Below are positions 50,578 through 60,357 of a DNA stretch of 64,000 nucleotides, piece by piece. How positions within the stretch are numbered: the first letter of the stretch is position 1; every line of letters starts with the position of its first letter. Source of the DNA: CBDCIS01 sp965217565 (lineage in GTDB: Bacteria > Chloroflexota > Dehalococcoidia > Lucifugimonadales > CATOSD01); assembly GCA_965217565.1 (NCBI GenBank), contig CBDCIS010000004.1:62001-126000 (forward strand), given 5' to 3'. Position numbers and translations under genes: made by a program. The notes beneath the pieces were generated by a model. The model worked only from the letters and a program-made list of their open reading frames with translations, did not search any database and was not told where the DNA came from.

Positions 50578-51659
50578 TTGAGTCTTGCTGACACATCCTT
50601 CGTCGAGGCCTTCAACTCTGCGGCGAAGGTTCAAGGGCTAACGCACAACTTCTATAAGTATCCGGCGCGGTTCAGCCCGAAGTTCGTTCGTTTCATCTTG
50701 GACGAGATGACGGAGCCGGGTGATTGGGTCTTGGATCCCTTCATGGGAGGCGGCACAACCATCATAGAGGCGATTGCTTCCGGAAGGCACGCAATCGGAA
50801 CGGATGTCAACGCCCTTTCCCATTTCGTTACGAGAGTCAAGACCACCCCTCTAAGCGACCGGGACCGATCCGAGGTACGGGACTGGGTATTCGGAGTATG
50901 CAAAGAGCTTTTTCATGCAAGTCCAGTTGACCAGCCTTCCGAACCTTTAGTCCGTAACCTGCCCGTCGAGGTTCATCCCTTCTTCGCCTCTGCCCGCCAA
51001 CTTGCAGACCAGCTTCGCTTTGCGAGGTGCCGCCGATTCGCCTATTGCGCGCTCCTCGGAGTTGGACAATTGGCTTTGGACTGCAAGACGCACATCCCAT
51101 GCATATCCGAGTTATGCGATCGACTGAAGGATCATGTGGAATCCATGTTTGAGGGGCTGGATCGGCTTGTTTCTACCTCACGAGAGTTTGGTACAAACAA
51201 GAACAAGATAACATCTCTAAGGCATATCCTAAACTTGTCGTCAGCCGATCCGCGCCTTGTTCGCTCGCTACGTATCAGAGAAGCATACCCCAAGCTGATC
51301 CTCACATCCCCCCTTACCCGGGCGTTCATGTGGTGTACCATCGCTGGCAAGTCTTGGGTAGGCGCGAGACCCCCGCGCCTTACTGGATTGCCAATCTCCG
51401 AGACGGCCATGGCGAATCGTACTACACAATGGGCAGCCGATCAGAAAAAGGCACCAGAAACTACTTTGTTTCGATGTTAAAGGTTTTCACTACCCTCAGA
51501 CAGATGGTTTCCTATGACACCCAAATAGTGCAACTGATAGCGTTTTCCAATACCGAGACTCAGTTGCCTGTATATCTGGATATCATGGCCAAGGCAGGGT
51601 TTGAGGAGACGTACCCGGACAGGCTAGATGGTGGCCAAGTTAGGCTGGTTCCCAATTAG
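50578..51659 (+). pseudogene. DNA methyltransferase, frameshifted in the SPPY motif
   Basis: Read through one frameshift this is a SAM-dependent amino-methyltransferase of about 360 residues. N-terminal HNFYKYPARFSPKFVRF is followed by the SAM motif WVLDPFMGGGTTIIEA and GTDVNALS. The catalytic motif should read LILTSPPYPGVHVVYHRWQV, but the C-run at 51308-51313 has six C instead of seven, so the frame goes to SPLTR and ends at 51480. Adding one C restores the frame to 51659 (ending GGQVRLVPN). The target base (N4-C or N6-A) is not certain. It converges on the GHKL ATPase gene 90 bp away. Base composition is less GC-rich than the flanks. A sequencing error in the homopolymer is possible, as is phase variation. 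Confidence 0.82.
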
Positions 51660-53209
51660 GAAGTGGTACAACCAACGGCGTCAATCTATCGACGCCAGCC
51701 GCGAGCACTTACTTGTCCATCGCCCAGCCACATATCCCAGATGACCAGTTAACTTGCTCCATTAAGGTCCTCCTGTGACAGGCCACCTAGAGTCTCGATT
51801 ATCGGAAGCAACACGGGGGCGAGCGCAGTGGTCGTTTTGAGCACCCGCTCTTCAGGCGATATGTCCTCCTCCGCATCCTCGTCGCTTCTTTGATTCTGCA
51901 GAAGTGCCATACCCACGATCATGAGGCTGTACTGCCACTTGGCCTTGACAACGTCCGGATCTTCCCTGGTCGTCTTCAGTTCGGTTTGCAGGTAGATGTT
52001 GTCCATGTTTATGTAGTAGGTGTACAAACCCTCCTCGATCGCGTTACCCTCATGGACAACCTTGAGGGCTGAGTTCTTGTCGAATCCATGAGTGTCCCAG
52101 TCTGACTGATACACTAATATCGGGTCCGGAACAGCCAGTCCTTCGCTGTCCTTTGGAGTCGGTTTTGGGTTTAGGTTGCCGTTCGGTGCCTGTTTATGCT
52201 TCACCCTGATGTCGAATCGGTTGTGAAACTCTTCCACTAGGGTGTCATCGATTACCGTTACTTCGTACCTGATGACGTTGCCTACAGAAACCCCGTCTGG
52301 CAGACTCAGGTTGAGCGTCGCGGTGCCTGCTTCCAGGTTTAACCTGTAGTCAGGTAGTGAGCCGTTAGAATCCAGCGAACGCAGACTGAATGTCCCGGGG
52401 AACCTCTCGCGCTTGAAGTAGTCATTCGAGACGTCGGTCTCGAACGATATCCTGCTCCGCATGTTGATGGGGGTCTCCCTATTGAGCTTCCTTCCGTAGT
52501 CTAGCCGCTTGAACTTGAAGAAAGTAGGGTGCTGTTGTCCCTGGAATGGCTTCTCCTTAGGCTTCGGGTTGAATGGATTCGGAAGCGGCCCAAGACCACC
52601 AAATAGCGACGCTAGGGAGGGAGACCTCCTAATGATAGATGCCAACGCCTGCCTCATCGGTTCCGAGTTCTCGAGCTTGGACGCCACGTCCTCTTGTCTC
52701 CGCCGTTCGCGGAGGTTGCGGAGCAGTGAGTTGTCTTTAATGATGGACTGCAGTTCGCCCTCTATAGCCTTGAGGAAATCGCCTTGTTCCATCCGATCCC
52801 TACTATTCATGAACAGGTCTTCACGAGCGCGACCGCCGATATGACTGCAATCCAGGACTACCAGGAGCGAGTCCTCGAGTCGATTCATCCCGACTGCCTT
52901 TCTGCTGAAGAACCTCTTGGGCAAATTGCCATGGGTCTGTCCGTTGACAACGAACACAATCCCTTCGCCCTTTCTATACGTATCGGCCTTGCCGCGCTTG
53001 AAAGCATAGACCTCGGCAGTCATCTGCTCACCTGAAATAGTGAACGTGCTGCTGGTAGGGAATCCCGCCTCTAAGTTTTCGCTCCGGTCATCGCTAAGCC
53101 TGACACTCAACCCGGTCAGAGTAGTGTCAAAGCTACCTTGATGACCGCTGTAGTTTCTACACTCGTGAAGCCGAATCGGCAGCGCAACTTGCGGAAGCAA
53201 GAGGTCTAG

Positions 53210-54021
53210 GGTCTGTTCACACTAATAGCCAAATTATGTTACAATCCGAGAATGGAAATCACCGAAGTTCAGTACCAACGAATTGCGCCGATCCTTCCCG
53301 TTCAGCGTGGCAACGTCAGCCTGTCGAACCTGCAAGTACTCAACGCTATCCTCTATGTCGCCGAGCAAGGCTGCAAATGGCGGGGATTGCCGCCTCGATT
53401 TGGCAACTGGCACACCGTCTACACCCGGATGAACCGGTGGTCCAAGAACGGTGTGCTCGACCGGGTTTTCGAGTATCTTCAACGAGAGCACATAGTGCGT
53501 ATCAAGATAGAAGCGGTTTCCATGGACAGTACCATAGTCAAGGTCCATCCCGATGGAACCGGTGCGTTAAAAAAAACGGACCCCAGTCCATCGGCAAGTC
53601 CCGTGGCGGCTGGACCACCAAGATTCATATGGTTGCCGCGGATGCTAGAACAGCCGTGACGTTCTCCCTTTCTCCCGGACAGGCCCACGATGCGCCGGAG
53701 GGGCGAAAGCTGCTAAAGCGCCTCGGAACACAGGACCAGAACCCGTTCCTGTTAATGGACCGGGCATACGAGGGGAATGAGACCCGCCAACTGGCGTTGG
53801 CCCTGGGGTTCACCCCGATAGTTCCGCCCCTGAGCACGAGGGTTGACCCTTGGCAGTACGACCGGGAGATGTACAAGCGTCGGAACGAAATCGAGCGGTT
53901 GTTTCGACGGTTGAAGGGCTTTCGGCGCATCTTCTCTCGCTTTGAGAAGCTGGACGCTCTCTTCCTTGGGTTCATCCTGTTTGCGCTCATCTTCGATGCG
54001 TTGCGTTAGTGTGAACAGGCC
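53210..54021 (+). mobile_element. IS5-family insertion sequence, copy 2 (812 bp)
   Basis: Same element as 1851-2662 in the opposite orientation, with GGTCTGTTCACACTAATAG at the left and CGTTAGTGTGAACAGGCC at the right. CTAG at 53206-53209 and 54022-54025 is the target duplication. It is inserted in the GHKL ATPase gene. Confidence 0.93.
53252..54009 (+). CDS. IS5-family transposase (two frames, -1 frameshift)
   Basis: Identical in translation to the transposase of copy 1. Frame A starts at ATG 53252 and runs to 53659. The A8 run at 53569-53576 permits a -1 shift into the frame that carries the second Asp (LLMDRAYEGN) and the catalytic Glu (NEIERLFRRLKGF). Identity of the two copies implies recent transposition or continuing activity. 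Confidence 0.9.
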
Positions 54022-54998
54022 CTAGCCGGTACAGTAAACCATCACGGCGGAGAATGTGACTCCTAAAGCCACTCGCGTCATACTCGTAGAGCTTGATTGC
54101 CGTGCCCCATTCGGCTTCGCGAGTATAGGGCTCTTTCCCAAGGGGAAAGAGCAGCAAAGAGTTGGCATGAAAGCGTAGCACGCCCCCGCGTCCCGGAGAT
54201 TGGTCAGCATTCATCGGTGCCAAGTACGTGTACGTCGATAATCTCTTCGTATCTGTCGGGTTTTCTCTCCGCACAATGGTGAATCCCCATTGCTCCGAAG
54301 AGGCATCCAGCGAATCCATTTGAGAGACGTTGGGATTTCGACGGCTGATCACCAGTTGCAGATTATGTCGTCCACAAAACCGGAGAGCACCTGTGCCGCC
54401 CATGTTGAATTTGCCTTGGACGAAGTGAACGTCTATCTTGTTCTGTTTGTCGATGGACAGAAGTGTTTCAGGCATACGATCAGGTGTTTGTCCTTCACCT
54501 GCATCAACTACTGTGAAGCTAGGGGTTGAGCGAGCACCCGTAGCGGCAAGCGTGATAAGATTTGAGAGTTCTCTCCGCTTTGGGGCATCCCAATTTGAGA
54601 TTCGACCCAAGCTGTCGGCTTTGGAACGGTCTCCAAAGAAGAACTCGGCGACCGCCTCGGGGATACTACGAGGGGTTTCGTGCGAGTTTGGGCGTACTCC
54701 AGCCGACCAGCATTTCCCCATCAGTACGGCATCCACCGAGTTGACCAACTTCTCGACTAGGGCTCCGTCGGCGCTGCTCGACTGATTGCCTACCGTTGCG
54801 AAGTTATCCTCTCTGTCCCCAAAGGGTCGCCAGGCGTCTGGGTTGTCCCAGTAACCCTGTTGCTTTAGTAGATGGATAACTTCCTCCTCGGTATCCGCCC
54901 GCAACAGATCCATGCACAGAATCTCGTTCGAGTAAGATTTCACTATGCCTGCCCTCTGGTCTTCAAGATGTTTGCTTGACAGAGCGTTGTTCACTGAC

Positions 54999-55241
54999 CT
55001 AAAGCATGAAGCGCTTTCGTTCCGATGACCCGTTGCGGAACTTTTCTTTGGTCGCCTTTATCTCTTTCTCGATGGCCCTGAAAATCTTCGCAACCTGTTC
55101 ATCGGTATACTCGTAATTCTTTCTATCGGACAACTGGCCAAGCAGTCTGAGTCTATCAAGGATAACATTGACACGCTTTTCGGCAAGCCGCCTGAAGCGG
55201 GCTTCTTTTGTCTCTAAAGGACTCTGTTCGTTGGTATCCAT
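54999..55241 (-). CDS. Small conserved helical protein of the defence-like operon
   Basis: An 80-residue, highly charged protein (EARFRRLAEKRVNVILDRLR, LSDRKNYEYTDEQVAKIFRA, IEKEIKATKEKF). It is probably all-helical, perhaps coiled-coil. I do not recognise a named family. It starts at ATG 55241 and its stop is 4 bp before the GHKL ATPase start, so the two are translated together; a partner or regulator role is inferred from this spacing. No obvious helix-turn-helix. Confidence 0.65.
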   Translation of the reverse strand: MDTNEQSPLETKEARFRRLAEKRVNVILDRLRLLGQLSDRKNYEYTDEQVAKIFRAIEKEIKATKEKFRNGSSERKRFML

Positions 55242-55266
55242 TTCGAATAGCAGCCTCCAATTCAAG

Positions 55267-55318
55267 CTACATTCTGACAATAACATACTACATTCTCATA
55301 ATCAAGCCTACATTCTGA
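55267..55318 (-). promoter_or_regulatory. Promoter with three phased repeats ahead of the GHKL operon
   Basis: CTACATTCT starts at 55267, 55288 and 55308 (21 and 20 bp apart, two helical turns). On the minus strand a promoter lies among them: TTGATT (55300-55305), 17-bp spacer, TATTGT (55277-55282). One repeat is upstream of the -35, one in the spacer and one downstream of the -10, an operator-like layout. The rest of 55319-55549 shows no gene. Confidence 0.6.
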
Positions 55319-55549
55319 GATCCTTATTGGATATGAGTAGCGACATCTCGACGCAAGCTCATGGAGGGTTGTCAGTGGGCGTCATGCTTGCCCGCCAAGA
55401 TTGCAAGGGAGAAACGGCCCTTTTCGAGTAGGCCGGGGAAGAACCGGCAGGGAGGTGACGATCTTGGATTCCTCGCTGCCGATCGGAATGACGTACAGGC
55501 GAGGATGGCAGAAGGATCGAGGCGGGTAGTGGTGTACTTCGTCCGTGCT

Positions 55550-58500
55550 CTAATTCCCTGAGAGGTATGCGCTCAACGGAGCTACGTTGTATTGCGTGGC
55601 TCCGGTGGCGAGGCTTTCCACTGCTGCGCGGGCCGTGTCCAGCGAGGTGAAGCAGGGGATGCGCTTCTCCACCGCGGCGCGCCGGATGTGGAAGCCGTCC
55701 TGGAGCACCTCGCGGTCTCCCGTGACGGTGTTCACCACCGCGTCAACCGTGCCGTCCATGATGATGTCCACCACGTTGGGATGGTCCTCGGACAGCACCT
55801 TGGCTATTGCCACGACCGGGGTGTTCAGCCCCTGTATCATCGCCGCAGTGCCCTCGGTGGCGTAGATGGTGTAGCCCGCCCGCGCCAGGTCTCGGATCAT
55901 GGGGACCGCCTCCGCCTTGTTGCGGTCCGCGATGCTCAGCAGAATCGACCCTGACGGTGGCAGCATCAGCCCGGCCGCCATGAGCGCCTTGGACACGGCG
56001 GCGCGGAAGTCGTAGTCGATGCCCATGACCTCGCCGGTTGACTTCATCTCCGGCCCCAGGTAGGTGTCCACCTCGGACAGCTTGGACATCGAGAAGACCG
56101 GCGCCTTCACCCCGACCAACTTCTGGCGCTTCCACAGGCCGCTCCGGTAGCCCTGCTCCCTGAGACTTTTGCCGAGCATGGCCTTCACCGCCAACCTCAC
56201 CATCGGAACGCCGGTGACCTTGGAGATGAAGGGTATCGTCCGGCTGGAGCGGGGGTTCACCTCGATGACGTAAACGCCCGTCTGCGCCCTGGGAGCTCCG
56301 TCGTTCACGCTTCCGGGGCTGCGGTAGGCGGGGCCGCCCACGACGACGTACTGTATGTTCATCAGCCCGCGCACGTCCAGGGCGCGGCCGATGCGCACCG
56401 TGTAGTCCACGATGGTGTTGACCTCTTCCTCGCTCAGGGTGAGGCCGGGGTAGATGGCCATGGAGTCGCCGCTGTGGACGCCCGCCCTTTCGACATGCTC
56501 CATGATGCCGGGAATCAGCACGTCCTCGCCGTCGCAGACGGCATCGACCTCCACCTCTCGCCCCTCGAAATACTTGTCTATGAGCACGCGGCGGCCGCCC
56601 CCGGCCTCGAACGCGCCGCTCATGTAGCGCACCAGTTCGGTGGCGTTTTGGACTATCTCCATTGCGCGGCCTCCCAGCACGTAGCTGGGGCGCACGAGTA
56701 TGGGATAGCCCACCTCCTGCGCGACGTTCAACGCCTGTTCGAGGTTACCCACCGTCGTGCCGGGAGGGTTTGGAATCCCCACGCGGGCCAGGAACTCCTC
56801 GAATAGCTGGCGGTCCGACGCTATGTCTATGGAGCGCGCGGTCGAACCCAGTATGGGCATGTCAGCCCTGTCCAGCGACTGCGAAAGGTTGATTGCGGTC
56901 TGCCCTCCGAACTGCACCATCGTGGCGGGGAACACTACCTCGTTCTCCTCGGTGACGACGGCCTCGTTCTCCAGGATGTCGCGCACGCTCTCCTCGTCCA
57001 ACGGCTCGAAGTACAGGCGGTCGCTGGTGTCGAAGTCCGTCGAGACGGTCTCCGGGTTGGAGTTGACCATGATACTCTCGATGCCCTCTTCGTTGAGCGC
57101 CCACGCCGCGTGGACGGAGCAGTAGTCGAACTCGATGCCTTGCCCGATGCGAATGGGGCCGCTGCCCACCACCAAGGACTTGCTCTTCGGAGTGGCCTCG
57201 GCCTCGTTCTCCTGCTCGTAGGCGCTGTAGAAGTAGGGAGTCTGAGCCTCGAACTCGGCGGCGCAGGTGTCCACCATCTTGTAAACGGGGCGGATGTTCC
57301 AGTCGTGACGCAGCCCGCGAACCTGCTCCTCGGTCCTATCCGTTAGCGCGCCTACGCTCTCGTCCGAGAAGCCCAGCCGCTTGGCCTCCCACAGCAGTTC
57401 TGCGTCCAGGTTGCTGGACAGAAGCCTGTTCTCCATCTCGGCGATGTTCTGAAACGCCCGTGTAAACCAGCAGTCGATGCCGGTGGCCCGCGAAAGCTCC
57501 TCGGGACTAACGCCGCGCCGCAGAGCGGCCAGAAGCGCCCAGACTCGCTCGTCATTGGGATGCAGGGCCAATCCCGCGTCTCTCCCCAGGCCCGCTATGT
57601 CCGGAGGAGCGCTCTTCCCTTCCCGCCCCTGTGTGGAGGAGCCAATGGGGGACATGTCTCCCCTCTCCCAAAGAATGTTCCGATTGGCAATCTCCAGCGA
57701 GCGCACCGCCTTCTGGAAGGCCGCCTCGAAGGAGCGGTCTATCGCCATCACCTCGCCCGTAGCCTTCATCTGCGTTCCGATAGTGCGGTCGCCGGTAGGG
57801 AACTTGTCGAAGGGCCAGCGGGGAATCTTGACGACGCAGTAGTCGAGCGCGGGCTCGAACGCGGCAAAGGTCTTCTGCGTGACCGCATTTAGAATCTCAT
57901 CGAGCCGTCTGCCCACGGCTATCTTGGCGGCGACCCTGGCGATGGGGTAGCCCGTCGCCTTGCTGGCGAGCGCGGAGCTGCGGCTCACCCTGGGGTTGAC
58001 CTCGATGACGTAGTAGGGGCTGTCGGCGCGGCCGCGGTTGGGCAGCGTCTCCCCGACCACATCGCTCGGTTCCAGGGCGAGTTGCACGTTGCAGCCGCCC
58101 TCGATTCCCAGCGCGCGAATAATCTTGATGCTGGCCGAGCGCAGCATCTGGTACTCCTTGTCGGTCAGCGTCTGGCTCGGAGCGACCACGATGCTGTCGC
58201 CCGTGTGGACGCCCATCGGGTCCACGTTCTCCATGTTGCAGATTGTGATGCAGTTGTCGGCGGCGTCGCGCATCACCTCGTACTCCACCTCTTTCCAGCC
58301 GACCAGCGACTTTTCGAGGAGCACCTGGTGAATCGGACTCGCGGCCAACCCCCCGCTGACAATCGCCTCGAACTCCTCACGGGTGTTGGCGATGCCGCCC
58401 CCTGTGCCGCCGAGGGTGTAGGCCGGGCGCACAACCAGCGGCAGGCCGAGCTCGCCGCGCGCGCGCCTCGCCTCGTCCATCGACTCTACGATGACGCTTG

Positions 58501-58927
58501 GCGGCACCGGCTCGCCTATGTCCATCAGGAGCTGCCGGAAGAGCTCCCTGTCCTCCGCGTTCCTTATCGTCTGCAAGGGCGTGCCGAGCAGCCGCACGCC
58601 GAACTCCTCGAGCACGCCGGCGTCGGCAAGCTCCACCGCGAGGTTCAGCCCCGTCTGGCCTCCCAGGGTGGGCAGAACGCCGTCTGGTCTCTCGGCGTCG
58701 ATGATGCGAGTCAGCACCTCCACAGTGAGTGGCTCGATGTAGATCACGTCGGCGATGCCCTCGTCGGTCATGATGGTGGCCGGGTTGGAGTTGACGAGCA
58801 CGGTCGTCACGCCCTCCTCGCGCAAGGCCTTGCACGCCTGCGTGCCGGCGTAGTCGAACTCCGCCGCCTGCCCAATGACAATAGGCCCAGAGCCGATTAC
58901 GAGGACTTTGGAGGGTTTGTTAGTCAT
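55550..58927 (-). CDS. carB: Carbamoyl-phosphate synthase large subunit
   Basis: A 1125-residue CarB that makes carbamoyl phosphate from bicarbonate, ATP and ammonia delivered by CarA. It shows the internal duplication of two ATP-grasp synthetase halves: VLVIGSGPIVIGQAAEFDYAG starts the first and LVVGSGPIRIGQGIEFDYCSVHA the second. Each half has its VRPAYTLGGTGGG or VRPSYVLGGRAME loop. The C-terminal MGS-like allosteric domain (about 960 on) includes YTIYATEGTAAMIQG. It is slightly longer than usual because of an insert near 425-445 (SSTQGREGKSAPP). ATG 58927 has AAGGAT upstream. No carA in the window. Confidence 0.95.
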   Translation of the reverse strand: MTNKPSKVLVIGSGPIVIGQAAEFDYAGTQACKALREEGVTTVLVNSNPATIMTDEGIADVIYIEPLTVEVLTRIIDAERPDGVLPTLGGQTGLNLAVELADAGVLEEFGVRLLGTPLQTIRNAEDRELFRQLLMDIGEPVPPSVIVESMDEARRARGELGLPLVVRPAYTLGGTGGGIANTREEFEAIVSGGLAASPIHQVLLEKSLVGWKEVEYEVMRDAADNCITICNMENVDPMGVHTGDSIVVAPSQTLTDKEYQMLRSASIKIIRALGIEGGCNVQLALEPSDVVGETLPNRGRADSPYYVIEVNPRVSRSSALASKATGYPIARVAAKIAVGRRLDEILNAVTQKTFAAFEPALDYCVVKIPRWPFDKFPTGDRTIGTQMKATGEVMAIDRSFEAAFQKAVRSLEIANRNILWERGDMSPIGSSTQGREGKSAPPDIAGLGRDAGLALHPNDERVWALLAALRRGVSPEELSRATGIDCWFTRAFQNIAEMENRLLSSNLDAELLWEAKRLGFSDESVGALTDRTEEQVRGLRHDWNIRPVYKMVDTCAAEFEAQTPYFYSAYEQENEAEATPKSKSLVVGSGPIRIGQGIEFDYCSVHAAWALNEEGIESIMVNSNPETVSTDFDTSDRLYFEPLDEESVRDILENEAVVTEENEVVFPATMVQFGGQTAINLSQSLDRADMPILGSTARSIDIASDRQLFEEFLARVGIPNPPGTTVGNLEQALNVAQEVGYPILVRPSYVLGGRAMEIVQNATELVRYMSGAFEAGGGRRVLIDKYFEGREVEVDAVCDGEDVLIPGIMEHVERAGVHSGDSMAIYPGLTLSEEEVNTIVDYTVRIGRALDVRGLMNIQYVVVGGPAYRSPGSVNDGAPRAQTGVYVIEVNPRSSRTIPFISKVTGVPMVRLAVKAMLGKSLREQGYRSGLWKRQKLVGVKAPVFSMSKLSEVDTYLGPEMKSTGEVMGIDYDFRAAVSKALMAAGLMLPPSGSILLSIADRNKAEAVPMIRDLARAGYTIYATEGTAAMIQGLNTPVVAIAKVLSEDHPNVVDIIMDGTVDAVVNTVTGDREVLQDGFHIRRAAVEKRIPCFTSLDTARAAVESLATGATQYNVAPLSAYLSGN

Positions 58928-59036
58928 GGTGAATTTCTCAGATCCTTTCACGTGTACAACTCAACGAATGCCTCGATATTCGTTTGCCAGACGAATGAGA
59001 CTGCCATCCGGCCAACTACTTGGGCGTTGCGGAGCT

Positions 59037-59042
59037 ATTATA
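59037..59042 (-). promoter_or_regulatory. Extended -10 element of carB
   Basis: Minus strand TGGTATAAT (extended -10), about 110 bp upstream of the carB start. No good -35 is seen, as expected for extended -10 promoters. The proB promoter has the same motif. Confidence 0.5.
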
Positions 59043-59147
59043 CCAGCATGAGGTCTATCACTACCCTATGTTCTTTTGCCAAGAACTGTATCAATCTAGT
59101 AGTGATTCCAGCTAGTTTTGCCAATAATCGAGGCTGTCCTTGACTCT

Positions 59148-59202
59148 GGATTGCCGAGCGGCGAGCCATTGCGATGGGTTCTCGCTTTCACGGGAAAGAC
59201 GG
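59148..59202. repeat. REP-like palindrome, copy
   Basis: GGATTGCCGAGCGGCGAGCC, CCATTGCGATGG and a decayed CTCGCTTTCACGGG hairpin; fourth copy of the 55-bp unit at 9815, 18729 and 27399. A partial MITE-like end (CTGTATCAATCTAGT, about 59087) lies upstream. The divergent gap 58928-59359 otherwise holds only promoters. Confidence 0.65.
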
Positions 59203-59263
59203 ATAGTATTCGATGCCTGTCATCTTCAAGTGGAAACGGTACTAGGAGGCGCCTAATTCGCGG

Positions 59264-59292
59264 TTGACACCTATTTGGGAGGGTGCTATCGT
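59264..59292 (+). promoter_or_regulatory. Promoter of ureohydrolase cluster
   Basis: TTGACA (59264-59269), 17-bp spacer, TATCGT (59287-59292), about 60 bp before ATG 59360. Confidence 0.6.
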
Positions 59293-59359
59293 CCGCTCAT
59301 GTAAGGTGTGATTGGGTTTGGAAAGCGATGGCCCGGCGTTCAGCCGAGGGAGTAGATGA

Positions 59360-60337
59360 ATGGCACAGCACCTCATTCCACCCGGCCTCAAGCTCGCACG
59401 CAGCATGATTATCAGCCCTGAGATGCACATGCTCTCAGAGATGGTGACTCCCTGGGACTTCAAAGAGGAGATAGACGTGGGCATTATTGGGGTGCCCTTC
59501 GACTTCAACCGAAACTTTCAGGGCACCAGCGAGGGCCCCAACGCTATCAGAGAGGCGTTTCTGGCGTTTGCCTCACGCAGCCACGACTTCGAGGTGGACT
59601 TCAGCGACCTGAGGGTGCGTGACATCGGAGACATCAGGATGCACCCCACAGAGGTCCTGAAGTGTCACGCCAACATCCAGGAGGGACTGACTGAGCTTTA
59701 CCAGGAGTCCCCTGATTTCATTCCCGTTGTCGTAGGCGGCAACCACGCTATTGCCGCTCCGTCTATCAGGGCTTTCAGAGAGGGCAACGACTACAAACGC
59801 GCCGGTCTCATTGACTTCGATGCCCACAACGACCTGGGCGACCCCTCTTTCTCAGGGCCAACCGCCGGCACGATGTTCAGGCAGGTTATCGACGCAGGAT
59901 ACATCGAGGGGAGAAACGCCGTGCAGATCGGTCTTCACGGTTCGCTGGCCGCCGTCCCCCAGCACGAGTACGCTCAGCGCAAGGGCGTACGGGAGATTCC
60001 CGCGCGAGAGGTCTGGCAGCGCGGGGTCCACACTGTGATGAACGAGGCTATAGACCAGGCGAGCGAGGACACGGACGCGATATACGTCTCATTCGACATC
60101 GACGCTATCGAGGACGCATCGGCGATTGGCACGGGCGTGCCCGCGCCGGGCGGAATGGCGCCTCGGGAGGCCATCGAGGCCGTTTACCTGCTGGGAAAGC
60201 ACCCGAAGGTCAAAGCCCTCGACCTGGTGGAGGTGGACCCCGTGAAGGACCTGAGGAACATCACCAGCCGTATGGCGATTGGGCTGCTTGCAGCCTTCCT
60301 GGTGGGGCTGAAAGAGCGACGCCTTCAGCATGGATAA
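59360..60337 (+). CDS. Ureohydrolase (agmatinase/arginase family), intact active site
   Basis: A 325-residue member of the arginase/agmatinase/guanidine-hydrolase superfamily, which removes urea from guanidino compounds with two metals (usually Mn2+, Ni2+ in some). All six metal ligands are visible: H129 in VVGGNHAI, D154/H156/D158 in DFDAHNDLG, and D246/D248 in VSFDIDAIEDASAIGTG. The N-terminal GVPFDFNRNFQGTSEGPNAIR is typical. The substrate is not assignable. A degenerate paralogue starts 20 bp downstream and aminotransferases follow, so a catabolic route for a guanidino or amino acid is likely. Start ATG 59360. Confidence 0.88.
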   Translation: MAQHLIPPGLKLARSMIISPEMHMLSEMVTPWDFKEEIDVGIIGVPFDFNRNFQGTSEGPNAIREAFLAFASRSHDFEVDFSDLRVRDIGDIRMHPTEVLKCHANIQEGLTELYQESPDFIPVVVGGNHAIAAPSIRAFREGNDYKRAGLIDFDAHNDLGDPSFSGPTAGTMFRQVIDAGYIEGRNAVQIGLHGSLAAVPQHEYAQRKGVREIPAREVWQRGVHTVMNEAIDQASEDTDAIYVSFDIDAIEDASAIGTGVPAPGGMAPREAIEAVYLLGKHPKVKALDLVEVDPVKDLRNITSRMAIGLLAAFLVGLKERRLQHG

Positions 60338-60357
60338 GAGGATTGAGGGAGGGTAGG

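Larger units (their letters stand above)
51749..54994 (-). pseudogene. GHKL (MutL/MORC-like) ATPase gene split by an IS
   Basis: Without the IS (53210-54021) and one CTAG, the two halves join in frame (TAC CGG CTA GAC CTC TTG) into an 809-residue protein. The N-terminal third is a GHKL ATPase: N-box EKLVNSVDA (81-89), VVDAGEGQTPDRMP (about 162-175) and glycine lid GKFNMGGTGAL (194-204). The middle has SRISFETDVSNDYFKR and a beta-rich stretch; the C-terminus is helical and acidic. MutL/MORC-like GHKL ATPases are known in prokaryotic restriction-modification operons, which fits the methyltransferase next door. GTG start at 54994, 4 bp after the upstream small gene. I see no nuclease motif. As it stands only truncated products can be made. 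Confidence 0.8.

Noticed and set aside
55267..55318. Possible CRISPR array or plasmid iterons
   Set aside because: Only three 9-11 bp repeats in a promoter, no spacer-size regularity typical of CRISPR, and no replication gene.
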